A stretch of DNA of 64,000 nucleotides, from positions 186,001 through 250,000 of the forward strand of contig JAPHQV010000025.1 in assembly GCA_026197075.1 (NCBI GenBank). The letters run 5' to 3'. Each line of letters begins with the position of its first letter. The stretch's first letter is position 1. Made by a program: the position numbers and the translations under genes. Below are positions 59,163-64,000 of this stretch, piece after piece. The notes under the pieces were generated by a model. The model was given only the letters and a program-made list of their open reading frames with translations, searched no databases and was not told the DNA's origin. The DNA comes from Gammaproteobacteria bacterium. GTDB taxonomy: Bacteria > Pseudomonadota > Gammaproteobacteria > DSM-19610.

Positions 59163-59414
59163 ATGCGTATCTACATGCAAATCCCGCCCACCGACGAACG
59201 ACCGCCGCGGTTCTATCACCTGCACCTGCAGGAGGACCTCATTGACGGCTGGACCCTGCTGCGGGAATGGGGCAGCCAGGGTGCGCGCGGCCGCCTGGCA
59301 CGGGAGCATTACCCCGACTACGAGAGCGCCGAGCAGGCCATGCTCAAGGTGCGTGATGACCAGCTGCGCCGCGGCTACCGGGTGGTATTCATGCAGGCCG
59401 GCAACCAGGGGTAG
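59163..59414 (+). CDS. Stand-alone WGR domain protein
   Basis: An 83-residue protein consisting almost wholly of a WGR domain: WTLLREWGSQGARGRLAREH with WGS in place of WGR, followed by YESAEQAMLKVRDDQLRRGY. WGR domains bind nucleic acids and occur in PARPs and bacterial MolR-type proteins; single-domain versions are uncharacterised. It lies 36 bases after dgt and nine before the DamX-like gene. Met5 (59175) is an alternative start. Confidence 0.85.
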   Translation: MRIYMQIPPTDERPPRFYHLHLQEDLIDGWTLLREWGSQGARGRLAREHYPDYESAEQAMLKVRDDQLRRGYRVVFMQAGNQG

Positions 59415-59423
59415 ACGGGAACC

Positions 59424-61064
59424 ATGACGCAGCCACCGCCACAGGACGATTCCCGGGACTGGCTGACCACGCTCGGACTGGAACAGGATCCCTTCGCGCC
59501 CGGCTACCGGCCGGAATTCTTCTACGCGGAGCCGGCCTTCCTGCAGCGCCTCGACCTGCTCACCCACCTGCTGCAGTTCAGCGACAGCCTGCTGGTGGTG
59601 CTGGGCGAGCATGGCGCCGGCAAGACCACCCTGCTGCGGGAATTGAGCGAACGGGCCGGGGACAACTGGCGTATCTGTGTGCTGCGTGGCGACGAGGTGC
59701 ACAGCCTCGAGACCGCCCTGCGCCGTCTGGCGGAATGCCTGGGCCTGGAGGCCTTGCCCGCGGATGCCGAGGCCTTGCCGGAACGGTTGATGGGCCACTG
59801 CCAGGATCTGCGCGAGGCCATGGAATTGCCGATCCTGATCATCGACGATGCCGAGCAGGTGCCGCCCTCGTTGCTGCGCCGCCTGGCCAGTCTGGCCGGC
59901 GACCCCGGCGCCACGGTCCAGCGCCTGCGCATCCTGTTGTTCGGGGCGCCCGCCCTGGAAGGTCTGTTGGCCCAGGCAGGCCTGGCCCCGGGCCTGGCGC
60001 CCTTCGTGCAGACCCTGAGCGTGCCGCGTTTCAACGAGGTCCAGGCCGCGACCTACCTGATGTATCGCCTGACCGTGGCGGGCTATGGTGGTGAAAGCCC
60101 TTTTTCCTCCACCGAGGTGCGCGCCATCGCCAAGGCCTCGGGTGGGCTGCCCGGCCCCATGAATGCCCTGGCCCGGGACGCCCTGCGGACCCATGCCGGC
60201 CAGGCGGGACTGAATCTGGGTGCGGCCGGCGCGGGACGACGCTGGCTGCCCCTGTTGCTGGGAGGCCTGCTGCTGGCGGCCGGCGCCTGGTGGTGGACGG
60301 GCGGCTTCGACCGGCAATCGGCCTCGGAGTCCGTGCAATGGGCGGAGCGGCCCTTGCATGTGCCGCCCCAGCCCACCCTGGGCCGGATCGAACCCCGCGA
60401 TCCTGTCCCGGTTCCGGAGCCGGAGCCCGCCCGGGCCCCGCTGCCGGATATCACCCTGGGTGCCGAGGCCGAGCCGGAAGCCGGAGACGAGGAGGCGCAG
60501 GCGCACGAGGAGCCGGGCCCGCTGGCCGCCGTCGAGCCGGATCCGGCGCTGGATACCCCGCAAGCCCCGCCCGCCGCCGCAGCCAAGCCGGAACCCCAGG
60601 CCGAGCCGAAGCCAGAATCGGAGCCCAAGACCGAACCAGAGCCGGAGCTCAAGGCCGAGCCAAAGCCAGAACCCAAGGCGAAACCAGAGCCGCAACCGGC
60701 CGAAGCGGCCGCTCCCGAAGTGGAGGAACCCCGGCCGGATTCCGCACCTCCGCTGGACGCCCCGGCGGAGCGCGGACTGGACTGGCTGCGCGCCCAGCCC
60801 GCGGGCCGCTATACCTTGCAGCTGCTGGTCAGTCGCAGTGAGGATGCGGTGCGGGGCTTCGTCGCGCAGCATGATCTGGAGGGCGAGCTGGCCTGGTATC
60901 ACCGGGTCCAGAACGGAGAAGACCGCTATACCCTGCTGTTCGGCTCCTATCCCAGCCTTGCCGCGGCACGGGCGGCCATCGCCGGCCTGCCGGCCCAGGT
61001 GCGGCGCGACAAGCCCTGGCCACGCAGCTTCGCCTCGGTACAGGCACAACTCCCCGCCCCGTAG
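59424..61064 (+). CDS. DamX-like AAA ATPase/SPOR domain protein
   Basis: A 546-residue membrane protein. The N-terminal ExeA/GspA-like AAA domain has Walker A GEHGAGKTT at 61-69 and Walker B ILIIDDAEQ. A single membrane helix is at about 274-292. It is followed by a long Pro/Glu/Lys/Ala periplasmic linker with repeated PKPEPE-type units at about 385-435, and a C-terminal SPOR domain (YTLQLLVSRSEDAVRGFV) that binds denuded septal peptidoglycan. Family members act in cell division. Position after aroB matches damX. Confidence 0.9.
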   Translation: MTQPPPQDDSRDWLTTLGLEQDPFAPGYRPEFFYAEPAFLQRLDLLTHLLQFSDSLLVVLGEHGAGKTTLLRELSERAGDNWRICVLRGDEVHSLETALRRLAECLGLEALPADAEALPERLMGHCQDLREAMELPILIIDDAEQVPPSLLRRLASLAGDPGATVQRLRILLFGAPALEGLLAQAGLAPGLAPFVQTLSVPRFNEVQAATYLMYRLTVAGYGGESPFSSTEVRAIAKASGGLPGPMNALARDALRTHAGQAGLNLGAAGAGRRWLPLLLGGLLLAAGAWWWTGGFDRQSASESVQWAERPLHVPPQPTLGRIEPRDPVPVPEPEPARAPLPDITLGAEAEPEAGDEEAQAHEEPGPLAAVEPDPALDTPQAPPAAAAKPEPQAEPKPESEPKTEPEPELKAEPKPEPKAKPEPQPAEAAAPEVEEPRPDSAPPLDAPAERGLDWLRAQPAGRYTLQLLVSRSEDAVRGFVAQHDLEGELAWYHRVQNGEDRYTLLFGSYPSLAAARAAIAGLPAQVRRDKPWPRSFASVQAQLPAP

Positions 61065-61083
61065 GAGCGGGCTCTGCCCGCGA
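61061..61083. repeat. REP-type repeat, half-site copy
   Basis: GTAGGAGCGGGCTCTGCCCG followed by CGA, identical over 23 bases to the left part of the element at 30785-30807. Its second arm is missing here. Its first bases overlap the stop codon of the DamX-like gene. The remaining roughly 200 bases to gltB hold no clear gene or promoter. Confidence 0.75.
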
Positions 61084-61282
61084 GGGGGTCAATGATGGAA
61101 TCCCCTGCCGGAATGAGGGCATAGGGACGCACCACTGGCGCCGCAGGGCGTTCTGGATTATCCTGTCGGGCCGATTTTGCGCAGCCGGGCGGCCATCGGG
61201 CAGCCCGCGCCGGAAGCCGCCCCTGGGTGTTCACCCCGCTGTGCTGATCTCCTTAGTTCACTGAATTTTAAGAGGTCCGACC

Positions 61283-64000
<2,718 letters not shown>

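Noticed and set aside
60576-60730. Short tandem DNA repeats that might be a CRISPR or VNTR array
   Set aside because: They are in-frame codons for Pro/Glu/Lys units of the DamX-like linker. There are no regular spacers.
59145-61049. Minus-strand open frame of about 630 codons opposite the WGR and DamX-like genes
   Set aside because: Its repetitive Leu/Gly/Trp/Phe/Arg composition mirrors the Pro/Glu/Lys repeats of the real protein on the other strand.

Overview
The window is a gene-dense, GC-rich stretch of a bacterial chromosome, most likely from a gammaproteobacterium near the Chromatiales/Ectothiorhodospiraceae. That placement is inferred from gene order: mrcA divergent from pilMNOPQ-aroKB-damX-gltB; yicC-gmk-rpoZ-spoT-ridA-recG; and bioBFHCD beside comF. 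UbiA/UbiC, RsmJ and YcgN also fit, as does a bacterial sucrose-synthesis cluster. Nearly everything is core housekeeping. I see no phage, IS transposase, CRISPR array, tRNA or rRNA. The window opens in the last 65 codons of glmS and closes inside gltB.

Layout. 1-2.5 kb: glmS tail, a membrane diguanylate cyclase and a class II aldolase-like gene. 2.7-7.4 kb (minus): a SUF Fe-S assembly operon, sufB-C-D-T-A-E, with no sufS, preceded by a near-perfect palindrome resembling the IscR type 1 site. 7.6-8.1 kb: a strong promoter, a structured leader and a small four-cysteine protein of unknown function. 8.3-13.8 kb: fructokinase, a sucrose-phosphate synthase/phosphatase fusion and sucrose synthase, translationally coupled; sucrose is probably a compatible solute or carbon store. 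13.9-18.2 kb: periplasmic rhodanese plus second diguanylate cyclase, then ycgN, rsmJ and two small membrane proteins in an increasingly AT-rich stretch. 18.2-23.1 kb (minus): a biotin operon (unknown membrane protein-bioB-F-H-C-D) with a BirA-type operator overlapping its promoter, divergent from comF. 24-28.1 kb: ubiA, gndA-zwf (oxidative pentose phosphate), ubiC. 28.2-35 kb (minus): recG, ridA, spoT, rpoZ, gmk, yicC. 35.2-41.5 kb (plus): a Ser/Thr kinase and PP2C phosphatase pair, rph-rdgB-hemW, a CPXCG protein, a Rof-like Rho antiterminator and a Ycf46-like AAA+ ATPase. 41.5-48.6 kb: a 453-base non-coding gap, a DUF3135-type gene, rpmE, a thermonuclease, an M48 lipoprotein protease, malic enzyme, citrate synthase and a nucleotidyltransferase-like gene. 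48.6-64 kb: mrcA, pilMNOPQ (type IV pilus alignment complex), aroK-aroB, dgt, a stand-alone WGR protein, a DamX-like SPOR protein and gltB.

Several palindromic repeat families are scattered between genes: GTAGGAGCGG-type REPs, CGTCATTCC/CGTCATTGCG palindromes, and a 92-base element with perfect 29-base inverted arms after gltA. They probably act as mobile REP/MITE-like units and may serve as terminators.

The observations I consider most worth following are: the IscR-like operator on a SUF operon lacking its cysteine desulfurase; the BirA-type operator placing an unknown membrane protein first in the biotin operon; the leader plus four-cysteine small protein divergent from suf; and an intrinsic terminator buried in the signal-peptide codons of a secreted nuclease. 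No single locus stands out as a clearly new multi-gene system.
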